A DNA stretch of 64,000 bases from VBAS01 sp035318985 (GCA_035318985.1 DATHDP010000104.1:1-64000); one strand, 5' to 3'. Shown: positions 1 to 9,620, counted from the first letter of the stretch. Made by a program: numbers and translations. Notes: a model not told the origin generated them from the sequence alone.

Positions 1-1
1 T

Positions 2-142
2 TCGCCGGGTTTGAAACTTGCGCATTTAAAGGATCGGCAACAAAAAATTGGCAGGAAAGAAGTATTGTATAAAAAAAAGTTTTCATTGATATTGCTGGAT
101 TTCTATAACGAATCTAATACATTTTTATTCCTTATTCAGTAA
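2..142 (+). CDS. C-terminal end of an unidentified CDS (partial, enters from left edge)
   Basis: A reading frame is open from base 2 to a TAA at 140-142 and gives 46 residues rich in Lys, Leu and Phe, ending in NTFLFLIQ. The other two plus frames close earlier (at about 12 and 70). The composition fits a coding tail in this AT-rich genome, and the tail converges on queE, which ends at 201. No family can be recognised from so short a tail, and it could be non-coding. Confidence 0.3.
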   Translation, partial: SPGLKLAHLKDRQQKIGRKEVLYKKKFSLILLDFYNESNTFLFLIQ

Positions 143-200
143 ATAAATGTTAAGAGGAATGGGCGTTTATTTTGGTTGCATATTACCTGTTTCTCGCAGT

Positions 201-842
201 TTAAGGCACATTAATATACTTATGTATCTGCAGGCTCAGTTCCCATTGCGGATGGGCTTTAATGTATTCGATGATCAATGGCGTTATTTCTGCGGCTTTA
301 TCCCATTCAGGTTGCAAAAAAAGTTTGCATGATGGAGAAACTAAGGCAGCATATTTTTCTGCCCAATCAAAATCACTTTTATTAAAAACAACAATTTTTA
401 ATTCGTTTGCCAGAGGAACAATTACCGGTAATGGAGCTTTGAATTTTTTGGGTGATAAACATATCCAATCCCATGAACCGCTTAGCAGATGTGCTCCGGA
501 AGTTTCAATATGAGTTTTTAAACCAGCAGCCTGTAACTCCTTTGTTAGTTCAGTAAGATCATGCATCAAAGGTTCACCGCCGGTAATAACCACGATCTCG
601 GCAGGCGTTTTTTTTACTTTTGAAATTAAACTTTCAATTTTCAACTTCGGATGTTTCTCTGCGTCCCAACTATCTTTTACATCACACCAAACGCAACCAA
701 CATCACAACCCCCTAATCTTATAAAGTAGGCAGCTTTGCCCTGGTGAAAACCTTCACCTTGCAAAGTATAAAAATCTTCCATCACGGGAAGTGATGTATC
801 AATTTCAGATTTCAGATTTACGATTTCGGATTTCATTTGCAC
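201..842 (-). CDS. queE: 7-carboxy-7-deazaguanine synthase (radical SAM)
   Basis: Radical-SAM enzyme that converts 6-carboxytetrahydropterin to 7-carboxy-7-deazaguanine, a step towards preQ0 and queuosine. The 213-residue product has FYTLQGEG near the N-terminus, then a cluster loop with Cys46, Cys50 and Cys53 (C-X3-C-X2-C). ITGGEP, typical of this family, follows. The length is normal. The N-terminus is uncertain: the first 15 or so residues are encoded by a simple AT-rich repeat of the gaaatctgaaatc kind, and homologs normally begin shortly before the LPVMEDFY segment, so the true start may be Met3 or a nearby codon. The gene lies 25 bp downstream of folD on the same strand, so co-transcription is possible. 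Other queuosine genes are not in the window. Confidence 0.93.
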   Translation of the reverse strand: MQMKSEIVNLKSEIDTSLPVMEDFYTLQGEGFHQGKAAYFIRLGGCDVGCVWCDVKDSWDAEKHPKLKIESLISKVKKTPAEIVVITGGEPLMHDLTELTKELQAAGLKTHIETSGAHLLSGSWDWICLSPKKFKAPLPVIVPLANELKIVVFNKSDFDWAEKYAALVSPSCKLFLQPEWDKAAEITPLIIEYIKAHPQWELSLQIHKYINVP

Positions 843-867
843 ATTATCAAATTATCACATCATCAAA

Positions 868-1743
868 TTAGTTTTTCATCATACAAGATCTGTAAGTATT
901 ATTAAGCAACGCTGCGATAGTCATTGGTCCTACACCACCCGGTACTGGAGTTATCCATGAGCATTTTGGAGCAACACTTTCATAATCTACATCGCCTCTT
1001 AATCTAAATCCACTTTTTTTAGTTGCATCAACAACACGGGTAATGCCAACATCAATTACGATCGCACCATCTTTTACCCAATCTTCAGTTACAAAACCTG
1101 GCTTTCCCAATGCGGCAACAATTATATCAGCATTTCGACAGAGCTCTGCAATATTTTTTGTTTTTGAATGACAAAGAGTAACGGTACAATTGCCCGGATT
1201 TTTATTTTCACTTAATAAAATGCTCATTGGTCTTCCAACAATATTACTGCGACCGATCACTACCGCATGCATTCCCGCAGTATTGATCTTATAATGCTGC
1301 AGCATAAGCATAATGCCGTGAGGTGTAGCAGAAATAAAAGTTGGTAAACCCTGAACCATTTTTCCAACACTTGAAGGATGGAAACCATCTACATCTTTAT
1401 CTGGATTGATCGTATTGATCACCTGTTCATCCGAAATATGTTTGGGTAAAGGAAGCTGAACAAGAATTCCATCAACATCAGGATCCTGGTTTAGTTCTTC
1501 TATCTGTTCCAGCAATTTATTTTCGGAAGTATCAGCATCGAATCTAATAAGTGTTGATTTGAAGCCAACTTCCTCACATGATTTTACTTTTGAAGCAACA
1601 TAGGTTTCACTGGCGCCATCATTACCAACTAATATTGCTGCGAGGTGCGGAACTTTTTTTCCTTCGGCGGAGAGCTGCGCTACATCTATTTTCAATTGAT
1701 CTTTTACCGATTGCGATACTTTTTTACCATCTAAGATTTGCAT
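868..1743 (-). CDS. folD: Bifunctional methylenetetrahydrofolate dehydrogenase / methenyltetrahydrofolate cyclohydrolase
   Basis: Cytosolic one-carbon enzyme that interconverts 5,10-methylene-, 5,10-methenyl- and 10-formyl-tetrahydrofolate using NADP. The 291-residue length is typical. Visible signatures are the substrate loop ETYVASK with Tyr48 and Lys52, the VDGILVQLPLP motif, the Rossmann signature VVIGRSNIVGRP and the C-terminal PGGVGPMT. The ATG at 1741-1743 lies only four bases from a -7 box (caaaggta on the plus strand), so the mRNA may have almost no leader. It is the first gene of a probable folD-queE unit. Confidence 0.97.
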   Translation of the reverse strand: MQILDGKKVSQSVKDQLKIDVAQLSAEGKKVPHLAAILVGNDGASETYVASKVKSCEEVGFKSTLIRFDADTSENKLLEQIEELNQDPDVDGILVQLPLPKHISDEQVINTINPDKDVDGFHPSSVGKMVQGLPTFISATPHGIMLMLQHYKINTAGMHAVVIGRSNIVGRPMSILLSENKNPGNCTVTLCHSKTKNIAELCRNADIIVAALGKPGFVTEDWVKDGAIVIDVGITRVVDATKKSGFRLRGDVDYESVAPKCSWITPVPGGVGPMTIAALLNNTYRSCMMKN

Positions 1744-1747
1744 GGCG

Positions 1748-1779
1748 CAAAGGTAGTTTTGTGAACTATGCAGCCCAAA
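1748..1779 (-). promoter_or_regulatory. Bacteroidota-type promoter of folD
   Basis: On the minus strand, TTTG (1776-1779), a 20-base spacer and TACCTTTG (1748-1755) match the Bacteroidota housekeeping consensus TTTG / TAnnTTTG. The ATG of folD begins 4 bases downstream, which predicts a leaderless or nearly leaderless transcript. Confidence 0.7.
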
Positions 1780-1844
1780 CTGTAGTGAGTAAATATTTTG
1801 ACAGAAAACATCCAGATTTTTTAACTTAAAGTAAAATTAACAGC

Positions 1845-2669
1845 TTGACTAAACCTTTCTTTATCCTCTTATTTCTTTCCATTCATTTAATTATAAATGG
1901 GCAAACCGTTCATCGTCCTGTTGCTGCTGTTTATACAGGCCTTGGTGCATATAGTAATGATCACATTGATGTTTTTTCTTTTTCAAATAACCAGGCTTCG
2001 TTAGCGCAAATGAAAAATGCTTCTGTCGGAGTGTATGGTGAAAGAAGATTTATGCTAAATGAATTGAGTCTTTACCAGTTTGCGATAGCAGTGCCAACTA
2101 ACTCAGGAAATTTTGGTGTTCAGGTAGGTTATTTTGGTTTTAGTGATTACAATGAATCGCAAATGGGTCTTGCTTATGCAAGAAAACTTGGGAGCAAGAT
2201 TGATATTGGTGTTCAATTTAATTATAATGGTATCAAAGCAAACGGTTATGGTAATTCATCTGCAGTGAACTTTGAGATCGGTACTGTTTTTCATTTAACT
2301 GATAAGCTAAATGCTGGCGTGCATGCTTATAATCCTGTGGGGGGCAAGTATGGAAAAAATTCTGAAGAGAAACTGGCATCGATATATACAGTTGGTTTAG
2401 GTTATGAAGCTTCGGATAAATTTTTTGTAAGTGCTGAAATAGAAAAAGAAGAAAATCAAACGGTGAGTGTAAATGGAGGTATTCAGTATAAGTTTTTGCC
2501 TCAGTTCATGATAAGAGCTGGTATTGTCACTAATACTTCCGTTTTATATGGAGGGGCAAGTTTGTTTTTAAAAACTTTTCGTCTTGATGTCGTTGCGAGT
2601 TATCATCCGCAACTCGGGGTCACGCCGGGTTTGCTTCTTATTTATGATTTTAAGAAGAAAGAAAATTGA
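1845..2669 (+). CDS. Outer-membrane beta-barrel protein, PorV/FadL-like (unassigned)
   Basis: A 274-residue protein with a signal peptide (hydrophobic residues 5-17, ending near NGQ) and many short amphipathic strands with alternating aromatic and Gly residues. It resembles the PorV/PorQ group of Bacteroidota barrels, but I cannot name a subfamily. Translation appears to start at TTG 1845, since no ATG precedes the signal peptide. Its stop overlaps the start of the next gene by four bases (TTGA), so the two are probably translationally coupled and their products may act together in the outer membrane. The function is unknown. Confidence 0.75.
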   Translation: MTKPFFILLFLSIHLIINGQTVHRPVAAVYTGLGAYSNDHIDVFSFSNNQASLAQMKNASVGVYGERRFMLNELSLYQFAIAVPTNSGNFGVQVGYFGFSDYNESQMGLAYARKLGSKIDIGVQFNYNGIKANGYGNSSAVNFEIGTVFHLTDKLNAGVHAYNPVGGKYGKNSEEKLASIYTVGLGYEASDKFFVSAEIEKEENQTVSVNGGIQYKFLPQFMIRAGIVTNTSVLYGGASLFLKTFRLDVVASYHPQLGVTPGLLLIYDFKKKEN

Positions 2670-4711
2670 AAAAGTTTTTTTTCATATTACTCATTGCAAA
2701 CCTCTCATTAATTACTGTTTTGAGCCAGGAATCTCCCGTATCAACTCTCGAGCAGCAATTTGAAAATCTTACTGATGTTGACCAGTCTGAAACCGAAGAT
2801 GACAGTTACCATCAGCAATGGGAGCGATTTAGGAGAAACCCGCTTAACTTAAATACTGCTGATGAAAATGATCTTCGTGAACTGAAAATTCTTTCAGGAT
2901 TGCAGATAGCAAATCTTATATCATACAGAAAACTGGTTGGAAAATTCATAAGTGTTTATGAATTGCAGGCCGTTCCTTCCTGGGATACTCAGATCATAAA
3001 AAAACTTTTACCTTTTATTACGGTAGCTGAACCAATAGATCTTACGGATTTTTTTAAAACAAGACTCAAAGTTGGGGAACACACTTTGTCATTTCGTTAT
3101 TCCCAGGTGCTGGAAAAGTCAGCAGGTTTTGAAAAGACAAGTTCAGGAACGAAATATCTTGGCAGTCCGCCAAAACTTTTTTTTCGTTATCGATACCAGG
3201 ATAAAAATTTATTACAGTATGGAATAGTAGGAGATAAGGATGCAGGGGAACAATTTTTTAAAGGAGCTCAGAAATACGGATTTGATTTTTATTCTTTTCA
3301 TTTTTTCGCAAGAAAACTAGGATCTGTACAGGCATTAGCATTAGGAGACTTTACTGTAAATATGGGACAGGGGTTGATCCAATGGCAGAGTCTTGCATTT
3401 AGAAAAAGTGTGGATATACTTGCAATAAAAAGACAATCACCGGTACTTCGTCCTTATAATTCAGCAGGCGAATTTAGTTTTCATCGTGGCGCTGGTATCA
3501 CTGTGCAAAAAGGAAAATTTGAAGCAACCGGTTTTATATCTTATAGAAAGCTTAGTGCCAACTTCGTAGCGGATACTGTAAGCCATGAAGAATACATTAC
3601 CTCTTTTCTTAATTCCGGGTATCATCGTACAGAGGACGAAATTGAAGGCAGACACAAACTAGGGCAACTTGCTCTTGGCGGAAATATAAAATATAGAGCC
3701 AGTAACTGGCATGTAGGGTTTAATGCTATCAATTTTAATTTCTCTTCGCCTGTCGTAAAAAGGCAGGAGCCATATAATCTATATGCTATAAGTGGTAAAT
3801 ATTGGAGTAATTATAGCATTGATTACAGTTATACTTATCGCAACCTTCATTTTTTTGGAGAAGCTGCGGTTGATAAAAATTTCAGCAAAGCATTCCTGAA
3901 TGGATTATTAATAAGTGTGGATCCACGGGTTGATATTTCATTTCTTCATCGGCATATAGATCCGCAATATCAATCCAATAATGGAAATGCATTTACTGAA
4001 AACACATATCCGACGAACGAGAATGGCTTTTATTCGGGTATCAGCATCCGGCCTGCTTCGGCGTGGCGCTTTGATGCATATATTGATGTTTATAAATTTC
4101 CCTGGTTAAAATATTTAGTAGATGCACCAAGCCAGGGGAAAGATTTTTTAGCACAAATAACTTATTCTCCAAATAAGCAACTTGAAGTGTATACAAGATA
4201 CCGTAGTGAATCAAAACAAGGCAATCAACCCGATAATAATTTGGCGACGAATTATCTTGTATCACTGCCACGACAAAATTGGAGGACGCAGATCAGCTTT
4301 AAAATAAATCAATCCTTTGCCGTCAGAAACCGAACTGAATTATTATGGTATGATAAGAACGGCGTAAATGCCGAAAGAGGATTTCTAACTTTTTTTGATG
4401 TTATTTATAAACAAGTACTTAAAAATTATAGTGCCAACATCAGGCTTCAGTATTTTGAAACGGATGATTACAACTCCAGAATTTACGCATATGAGAATGA
4501 CGTTCTTTTTTATTATTCGATCCCTGCTTTTTATGATAAAGGATACCGGTATTATTTAAATATCAATTACGACTTGAATTCATCTATTTCATTTTGGATA
4601 AAATGGTCGCAAACGTTATATCGAGATGTAGAGTCTATCAGTTCAGGATTGGATGAAATTCCCGGTTCAAAAAAATCTGAAATAAGGATGATGGCGAGGA
4701 TTGTTTTTTGA
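2666..4711 (+). CDS. Helix-hairpin-helix domain protein with C-terminal outer-membrane beta-barrel
   Basis: A 681-residue predicted outer-membrane protein. A signal peptide covers residues 1-20. An acidic linker follows, then a ComEA-like helix-hairpin-helix region at about 55-122 with LNTADENDLRELKILSG and a second half repeat beginning SVYELQAVP. The remaining 550 or so residues are strand-rich with many Tyr and Phe, ending in RMMARIVF as barrels often do. The HhH fold usually binds DNA non-specifically, but whether it does so here is unknown. The start is TTG 2666, overlapping the previous stop. Adjacent encoding with another barrel suggests a two-component envelope system; DNA uptake is a speculation. 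Confidence 0.8.
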   Translation: MKKFFFILLIANLSLITVLSQESPVSTLEQQFENLTDVDQSETEDDSYHQQWERFRRNPLNLNTADENDLRELKILSGLQIANLISYRKLVGKFISVYELQAVPSWDTQIIKKLLPFITVAEPIDLTDFFKTRLKVGEHTLSFRYSQVLEKSAGFEKTSSGTKYLGSPPKLFFRYRYQDKNLLQYGIVGDKDAGEQFFKGAQKYGFDFYSFHFFARKLGSVQALALGDFTVNMGQGLIQWQSLAFRKSVDILAIKRQSPVLRPYNSAGEFSFHRGAGITVQKGKFEATGFISYRKLSANFVADTVSHEEYITSFLNSGYHRTEDEIEGRHKLGQLALGGNIKYRASNWHVGFNAINFNFSSPVVKRQEPYNLYAISGKYWSNYSIDYSYTYRNLHFFGEAAVDKNFSKAFLNGLLISVDPRVDISFLHRHIDPQYQSNNGNAFTENTYPTNENGFYSGISIRPASAWRFDAYIDVYKFPWLKYLVDAPSQGKDFLAQITYSPNKQLEVYTRYRSESKQGNQPDNNLATNYLVSLPRQNWRTQISFKINQSFAVRNRTELLWYDKNGVNAERGFLTFFDVIYKQVLKNYSANIRLQYFETDDYNSRIYAYENDVLFYYSIPAFYDKGYRYYLNINYDLNSSISFWIKWSQTLYRDVESISSGLDEIPGSKKSEIRMMARIVF

Positions 4712-4734
4712 CCATTAACACTCGTTAGCTTTCC

Positions 4735-4767
4735 TTTTGACGTTTTGTTAAAAATTTGTTTACTTTG
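4735..4767 (+). promoter_or_regulatory. Candidate promoter of the SusC/SusD operon
   Basis: TTTTG (4735-4739), 21 bases, then TACTTTG (4761-4767), which is close to the Bacteroidota consensus but one T short in the -7 box. It would give a leader of about 105 bases that carries a small hairpin (4771-4778 with 4783-4790) and a short open frame. Confidence 0.45.
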
Positions 4768-4816
4768 CCGCAGCTTTTATAAAAAAGCTGATGTCTTAAT
4801 ATCGTACCCTCCCACC

Positions 4817-4870
4817 ATGAAAATGAACTTTTTAGGCTCGAAATCAAGTATTTATTTAATCAAAAATTGA
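4817..4870 (+). CDS. Possible 17-codon leader ORF upstream of the SusC gene
   Basis: ATG 4817 opens a frame of 17 codons (MKMNFLGSKSSIYLIKN) ending in TGA 4868-4870, only seven bases before the ATG of the SusC-like gene. The spacing would allow translational coupling. It may equally be a chance frame, since it has no recognisable composition bias. Confidence 0.3.
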   Translation: MKMNFLGSKSSIYLIKN

Positions 4871-4877
4871 TCTCCAC

Positions 4878-7800
4878 ATGAGAAAATTTGCATCACTATT
4901 TGTGACGGCGATACTATGCTCAATGCTGGTATTCGCCCAGAGCCGGAGTGTTTCCGGTACTGTAACTGATGCGAATGGTAAAGCAATACCATTTGCTTCT
5001 ATTACTGTAAAAGGCACCAAGAATGGGGTGACTGCCGATGCCGATGGAAAATTCACTATTAAGAGTGTAGCTTCCGGCACTGTACTAGTAATTACATCGG
5101 TTGGTTTTGAAGACAGGGAAATAACTGTGGGTACTTCCGACAATGTATCGGTATCATTAGCGCCTACAGCTGGTAGTAACTTAACTGAAGTAGTTGTTAC
5201 CAGTGCATTTGGGATAAAAAAATCTCAACGAACAACACCTTACAGCTCACAAGTTGTAAAAAGCGAACAGCTTAATATTATTCCACAAACCAACATCGTT
5301 GATGCGCTAGCTGGTAAAATTGCCGGCGTACAATCAAGATCACAATCCAATGCAGAACTTGGAGCAGATGACCAGGATTTTTTACGTATCCGTGGAGGTT
5401 TATCATTGGGAGACGTTGGTCCAATTTTTATTGTTGATGGTACCATCGTTAACGCCTTTGAAATAAACCCTGATGACGTAGAAGATGTATCAGTTTTAAA
5501 AGGAGCAAATGCTACGGCATTATTTGGTGAAAGAGCAAAGGGTGGGGCAATAGTTATTACAACAAAGAAAAGAGGTCCAAAGCAAGGAATTGGCGTTGAG
5601 TTTACTCAAAGTGTAATGGCTGACAACGTGTACATTCTTCCAGAGTACCAAAATCTTTATTCTGGCGGAGGTTCAAGTGCACTTACACAATATCATTATG
5701 CTCCAGGTCAACCTGCGGAGTGGCAGGCATTGGACGGAAAATATTTCCCGGATTATACGGATGATGCTAGCTGGGGTCCCCGCATGACAGGCCAGGAATA
5801 TATTCCCTGGTATGCATGGTTCCCAGGTACTCAATATTCATTTAAAACAGCTCCACTTGTTGCGCAACCAGACAATGCAAGAGACTTTTGGAATACAGGT
5901 GTTACAAGCACTACTAATGCATCATTTTCCAAAAGTGGCGCGGGATATTCTACCCGTATGTCTTATACTAATCAGTATATAAAAGGTCTGTTACCGAGCA
6001 CAAACTCAAAGCGAAATAATATTTTCTTTTCAGGTACAGCTGATCTGAACGAACATTTCACAGTGGGTGTTAACGCTACCTATTCTACTACAACAATTCG
6101 CGGCGAATTCGTAGATGGATATGCAAACCAATCTGCCGGTTCATTTAACCAATGGTTCCATAGGCATAATGATATGAACATCATGAGAGAACTTGCAGGA
6201 ATGAAATCTCCTACGGGTAATTTAATGTCGTGGAATTTTTATACTAATCCTGATGGCGCTAAAGGTTATGATGATATCAATGGAAACTATTGGTATAATT
6301 ATTATGATTATTTCGCAAACAAGAATTTTGTCAATGGAAGAGATCGTCTCTTCGGCGATTTTTCTCTTCGTTATAAATTGAATAATCATTTTAATGTAAA
6401 AGCAACGATCCGTAAAAACCAGTTATCAACTTATACAGAGAACATCACCACGTCATTGCTTGAGCAGAGTGCTGTTCAAACAGGGGTTTTGGCAGAATAT
6501 GATACCAGGACTACTTTTTACAGTGAATATAATTATGAAGGTCTTGCTACTTATACTAATAATTACTTTGATAATAAGCTTGCATTTAATATTACAGGTG
6601 GTGGTAACGTATTGAGAACTCAATATAAAGAGAACACTGCAGTTACTGAGAATGGCTTGAACATTCCGGATTTGTATTCTATTTCAAACTCAGTAGCACA
6701 GCCAACACTTGGAAATAGACGTGAAGCTTCAAGAGTAAATTCATTGTTCGCATCAGGTGATCTGGAATGGAACAAATATGCAAGTGTAACATTTGCTGTT
6801 CGTAATGACTGGTATTCTACTTTGGATCCTAAAATCGGTAATAGCTTGTTCTCACCATCAGTAGGCGCAAGTTTTGTAGTTAGTGAGTTTACAAAGGGCA
6901 GCCTGCCCTGGCTGAGTTTTGCTAAAGTATTCGCAAGCTGGGGTAAAAAACCTACTTCGATCGCCATCTATAGAAATAACTTTGGATATAGTCCTGCTTC
7001 TGCACTTTGGAATGGAAACTTCCTGATGAGTACACCTAACGATGTTGTTGATGAAAATCTGAAAGGCTCCCTGGTAACAACCTATGAGGCGGGAGTTGAT
7101 CTTCGGTTATTCAAAAATCGTTTTGGGGTGAATTTTGTTTATTACAATGAGGATAATGACCTGGAACCTTTATCTGTGCAAGTGGATCCTGTAAGCGGTT
7201 TTACGAACCTGGTTGTAAATGCTGTGCATGTAAAACGTGAGGGAGTTGAATTGCAATTGAATGCAACAATTATTAAAGGAAAAGATCTTACATGGGACGC
7301 AACAGCAACATTTGGTTATTTGATCAAGAACCCAATTAAAAATCTCTACCAGGACCAACAAAGAGTATTATTGGCTGGTGGCTCGTTTGGAACTCGTTTT
7401 GCCCGTGCTTTCCAGGAATTAGGTTCAGATTGGGGTCAGTTAATTGGCGGTGGTATCAAGCGCAATGCTGAAGGTTTGATGGTTGTTGATCCTAATACTG
7501 GCTATTATATTCGTGATCTTGACAAACATTGGGGCTCAGTTGTTCCAAAAGCAACTGGTGGTTTTATCAATACATTGAGCTACAAAAATTTTGTCTTAAA
7601 CTTCAGTCTTGATTATCAAATTGGCGGTAAATTCTTCTCACTGTCTGAAAGTTGGGGTTGGTTCTCTGGAATTTTTGCAGAGACTGCAGAAACAAATGAT
7701 AAAGGAAATAATGTTCGTGATGCAGTTGCCAATGGTGGTGGAGTGCATGTGGTTGGTGTAAGTTCTGTAGATGAAAAAACGCCAGTTGATAAATATATTA

Positions 7801-8099
7801 GTGGCTTCAACTATTATCACCAATTCTACAGCCGTCAGATTGCAGAACCATTTATCCATGATCTTACTTATGTTAAGATCAGGGAAGCAAGTTTGGCATA
7901 TCGTATACCAGTTAACAAGATCGGCAACTTAAGCAAGGTTTTCCAGGGCGCATCGATCTCACTTATTGCACGTAACCCATGGATCATTTATAGAGATTCT
8001 AAGAATTTTGATCCTTCAGAAATATCTGGAGTGCAGGGTGAAGATGGACAATTACCAGGTGTACGTTCGGTAGGTGCAAGTCTGAAATTCGTATTCTAA
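4878..8099 (+). CDS. SusC/RagA family TonB-linked outer-membrane transporter
   Basis: A TonB-dependent outer-membrane channel that imports an oligomeric nutrient with its SusD partner. The 1073-residue protein has a signal peptide (1-20, ending VFAQ), a carboxypeptidase-regulatory-like domain at about 22-100 (SGTVTDANGKAIPFASITVKG), a TonB-box region near EVVVTSAFG, a plug domain at about 115-235 with IRGG and IFIVDGTIV, and a 22-strand barrel ending in GASLKFVF. The length is normal. The downstream SusD gene is 31 bases away, and a third lipoprotein gene follows. No glycoside hydrolase or peptidase lies beside it, so the substrate cannot be told. Confidence 0.96.
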   Translation: MRKFASLFVTAILCSMLVFAQSRSVSGTVTDANGKAIPFASITVKGTKNGVTADADGKFTIKSVASGTVLVITSVGFEDREITVGTSDNVSVSLAPTAGSNLTEVVVTSAFGIKKSQRTTPYSSQVVKSEQLNIIPQTNIVDALAGKIAGVQSRSQSNAELGADDQDFLRIRGGLSLGDVGPIFIVDGTIVNAFEINPDDVEDVSVLKGANATALFGERAKGGAIVITTKKRGPKQGIGVEFTQSVMADNVYILPEYQNLYSGGGSSALTQYHYAPGQPAEWQALDGKYFPDYTDDASWGPRMTGQEYIPWYAWFPGTQYSFKTAPLVAQPDNARDFWNTGVTSTTNASFSKSGAGYSTRMSYTNQYIKGLLPSTNSKRNNIFFSGTADLNEHFTVGVNATYSTTTIRGEFVDGYANQSAGSFNQWFHRHNDMNIMRELAGMKSPTGNLMSWNFYTNPDGAKGYDDINGNYWYNYYDYFANKNFVNGRDRLFGDFSLRYKLNNHFNVKATIRKNQLSTYTENITTSLLEQSAVQTGVLAEYDTRTTFYSEYNYEGLATYTNNYFDNKLAFNITGGGNVLRTQYKENTAVTENGLNIPDLYSISNSVAQPTLGNRREASRVNSLFASGDLEWNKYASVTFAVRNDWYSTLDPKIGNSLFSPSVGASFVVSEFTKGSLPWLSFAKVFASWGKKPTSIAIYRNNFGYSPASALWNGNFLMSTPNDVVDENLKGSLVTTYEAGVDLRLFKNRFGVNFVYYNEDNDLEPLSVQVDPVSGFTNLVVNAVHVKREGVELQLNATIIKGKDLTWDATATFGYLIKNPIKNLYQDQQRVLLAGGSFGTRFARAFQELGSDWGQLIGGGIKRNAEGLMVVDPNTGYYIRDLDKHWGSVVPKATGGFINTLSYKNFVLNFSLDYQIGGKFFSLSESWGWFSGIFAETAETNDKGNNVRDAVANGGGVHVVGVSSVDEKTPVDKYISGFNYYHQFYSRQIAEPFIHDLTYVKIREASLAYRIPVNKIGNLSKVFQGASISLIARNPWIIYRDSKNFDPSEISGVQGEDGQLPGVRSVGASLKFVF

Positions 8100-8130
8100 A
8101 AAAATTTTTAATAATAAAAATATTTTAAAA

Positions 8131-9594
8131 ATGAAACTTATAAAACTCACTTCAATGGTGCTCATTGCAGGCCTGATCATATCAGGCGTTGGATGCACCA
8201 AAAAAATTGATGAGTTCGGGGATATAAACACGAACCCCAATATAGTAGCGGCGCCAAATACAGCAGCGCTTCTTACAAATGTGCTTTCGGGCTTGGGTGA
8301 TGAAGTTTGGGCAGTAAACCCGGGTCTATACGCTCAACTATATTCTGAAACTCAGTATACCGAAGCATCAAGGTACGTAAGAATACAACCTGACTTTGGT
8401 GGTTATTATTCAGGTGGTTTGTATGATTTGGTTAATATCATAAAACTAAACACTGATCCTGAAACTGCTGCCAAATCAGCCGTAAATGGTTCAAATGCAA
8501 ACCAAATTGCCACAGCGAGAATTCTTAAAGCATGGCATTTTCTTCGTATAACAGATCAGTGGGGAGATATTCCTTATTTCCAGTCATTGAAAGTTAATGG
8601 ACAAATTCCTTACGATAAACAACAGGATATTTATGCAGATCTTTTTAAGGAATTGAAAGAGGCTATTGCGCAATTTGATGGTGGTGCTGCTGTAAAAGGA
8701 GATATTCTTCTTGATGGAAATATTACTGCGTGGAAAAAGTTTGCGAATTCACTTCGCATGATCATGGCGTTGCGTCTGTCTTCAGTTGATGCTACAAAAG
8801 GGAAAACAGAATTTCTTGATGCCATGGGTGCAAGTGGTGGGTATTTGACAACTAATGCGGATGATATAGAATTGGCTTATCCTGGTGGAAATTATAGCAG
8901 TGTATTCTATAAATATTATAACATAACGCAACGTTCTGACTATGCAATAAGTAAGACTGTCACAGATTTTATGAATCCTAATGGCGACAGACGAATTAAT
9001 GCATGGGGTTCTTCTAACGTAGGATTTCAATACGGATTAGAAAGAAATGATGCGATTGCGTTTGCATCCGCACATCCTGATTGGGCAAGGATCATGAATC
9101 CTGCAATAGGAACTGAAGATCAACCAATACCCATTATTACTTCTTCACAGGTTACTCTGGCACGTGCAGAAGCCGCTCAAAGAGGATGGACAGCTGAGAA
9201 TGCAGCCAACCTTTACAGAACTGGTATTGAATTGAACTGGAGACTATGGGGTGTTTATGATGCTACAGCATTTAATGCTTATATGCTTTTGCCAGCTGTT
9301 GCTCTAACTGCCGGCACTGAACTTCAAAAAATAATTACTCAGCGTTGGTTAGCTGCTTTCCCTGATGGATTAGAAGCATGGAATATTGTAAGAAGCACCG
9401 GCTTTCCTGTGTTAACTCCAGCTCCGGGGGTAGTTGCTCCTGCTGGTACAAGTAGAATTATTCCTATTCGAATGGGTATTTCACAATCACACTTTGATTT
9501 GAATACTACTAACACAAATGCCGTAGCCGATCTTTATAAAATTGGTGGTGAAAAAGATTCACAATATGGTAAGATGTGGTGGGTAAAACCATAA
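8131..9594 (+). CDS. SusD/RagB family surface lipoprotein (SusD-like_2 type)
   Basis: Nutrient-binding lid lipoprotein that pairs with the SusC channel just upstream. The 487-residue protein has a lipoprotein signal peptide with Cys22 (ISGVGC). TPR-like helical segments follow, including the family pattern ATARILKAWHFLRITDQWGDIPYFQSL. The C-terminal part has RWLAAFPDGLEAWNIVRSTGFP, as in the PF12771-type branch of SusD. A perfect palindromic terminator follows at 9621. Ligand specificity is not evident. Confidence 0.95.
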   Translation: MKLIKLTSMVLIAGLIISGVGCTKKIDEFGDINTNPNIVAAPNTAALLTNVLSGLGDEVWAVNPGLYAQLYSETQYTEASRYVRIQPDFGGYYSGGLYDLVNIIKLNTDPETAAKSAVNGSNANQIATARILKAWHFLRITDQWGDIPYFQSLKVNGQIPYDKQQDIYADLFKELKEAIAQFDGGAAVKGDILLDGNITAWKKFANSLRMIMALRLSSVDATKGKTEFLDAMGASGGYLTTNADDIELAYPGGNYSSVFYKYYNITQRSDYAISKTVTDFMNPNGDRRINAWGSSNVGFQYGLERNDAIAFASAHPDWARIMNPAIGTEDQPIPIITSSQVTLARAEAAQRGWTAENAANLYRTGIELNWRLWGVYDATAFNAYMLLPAVALTAGTELQKIITQRWLAAFPDGLEAWNIVRSTGFPVLTPAPGVVAPAGTSRIIPIRMGISQSHFDLNTTNTNAVADLYKIGGEKDSQYGKMWWVKP

Positions 9595-9620
9595 ATTATT
9601 TTCGAGATATTGACAGCTAA

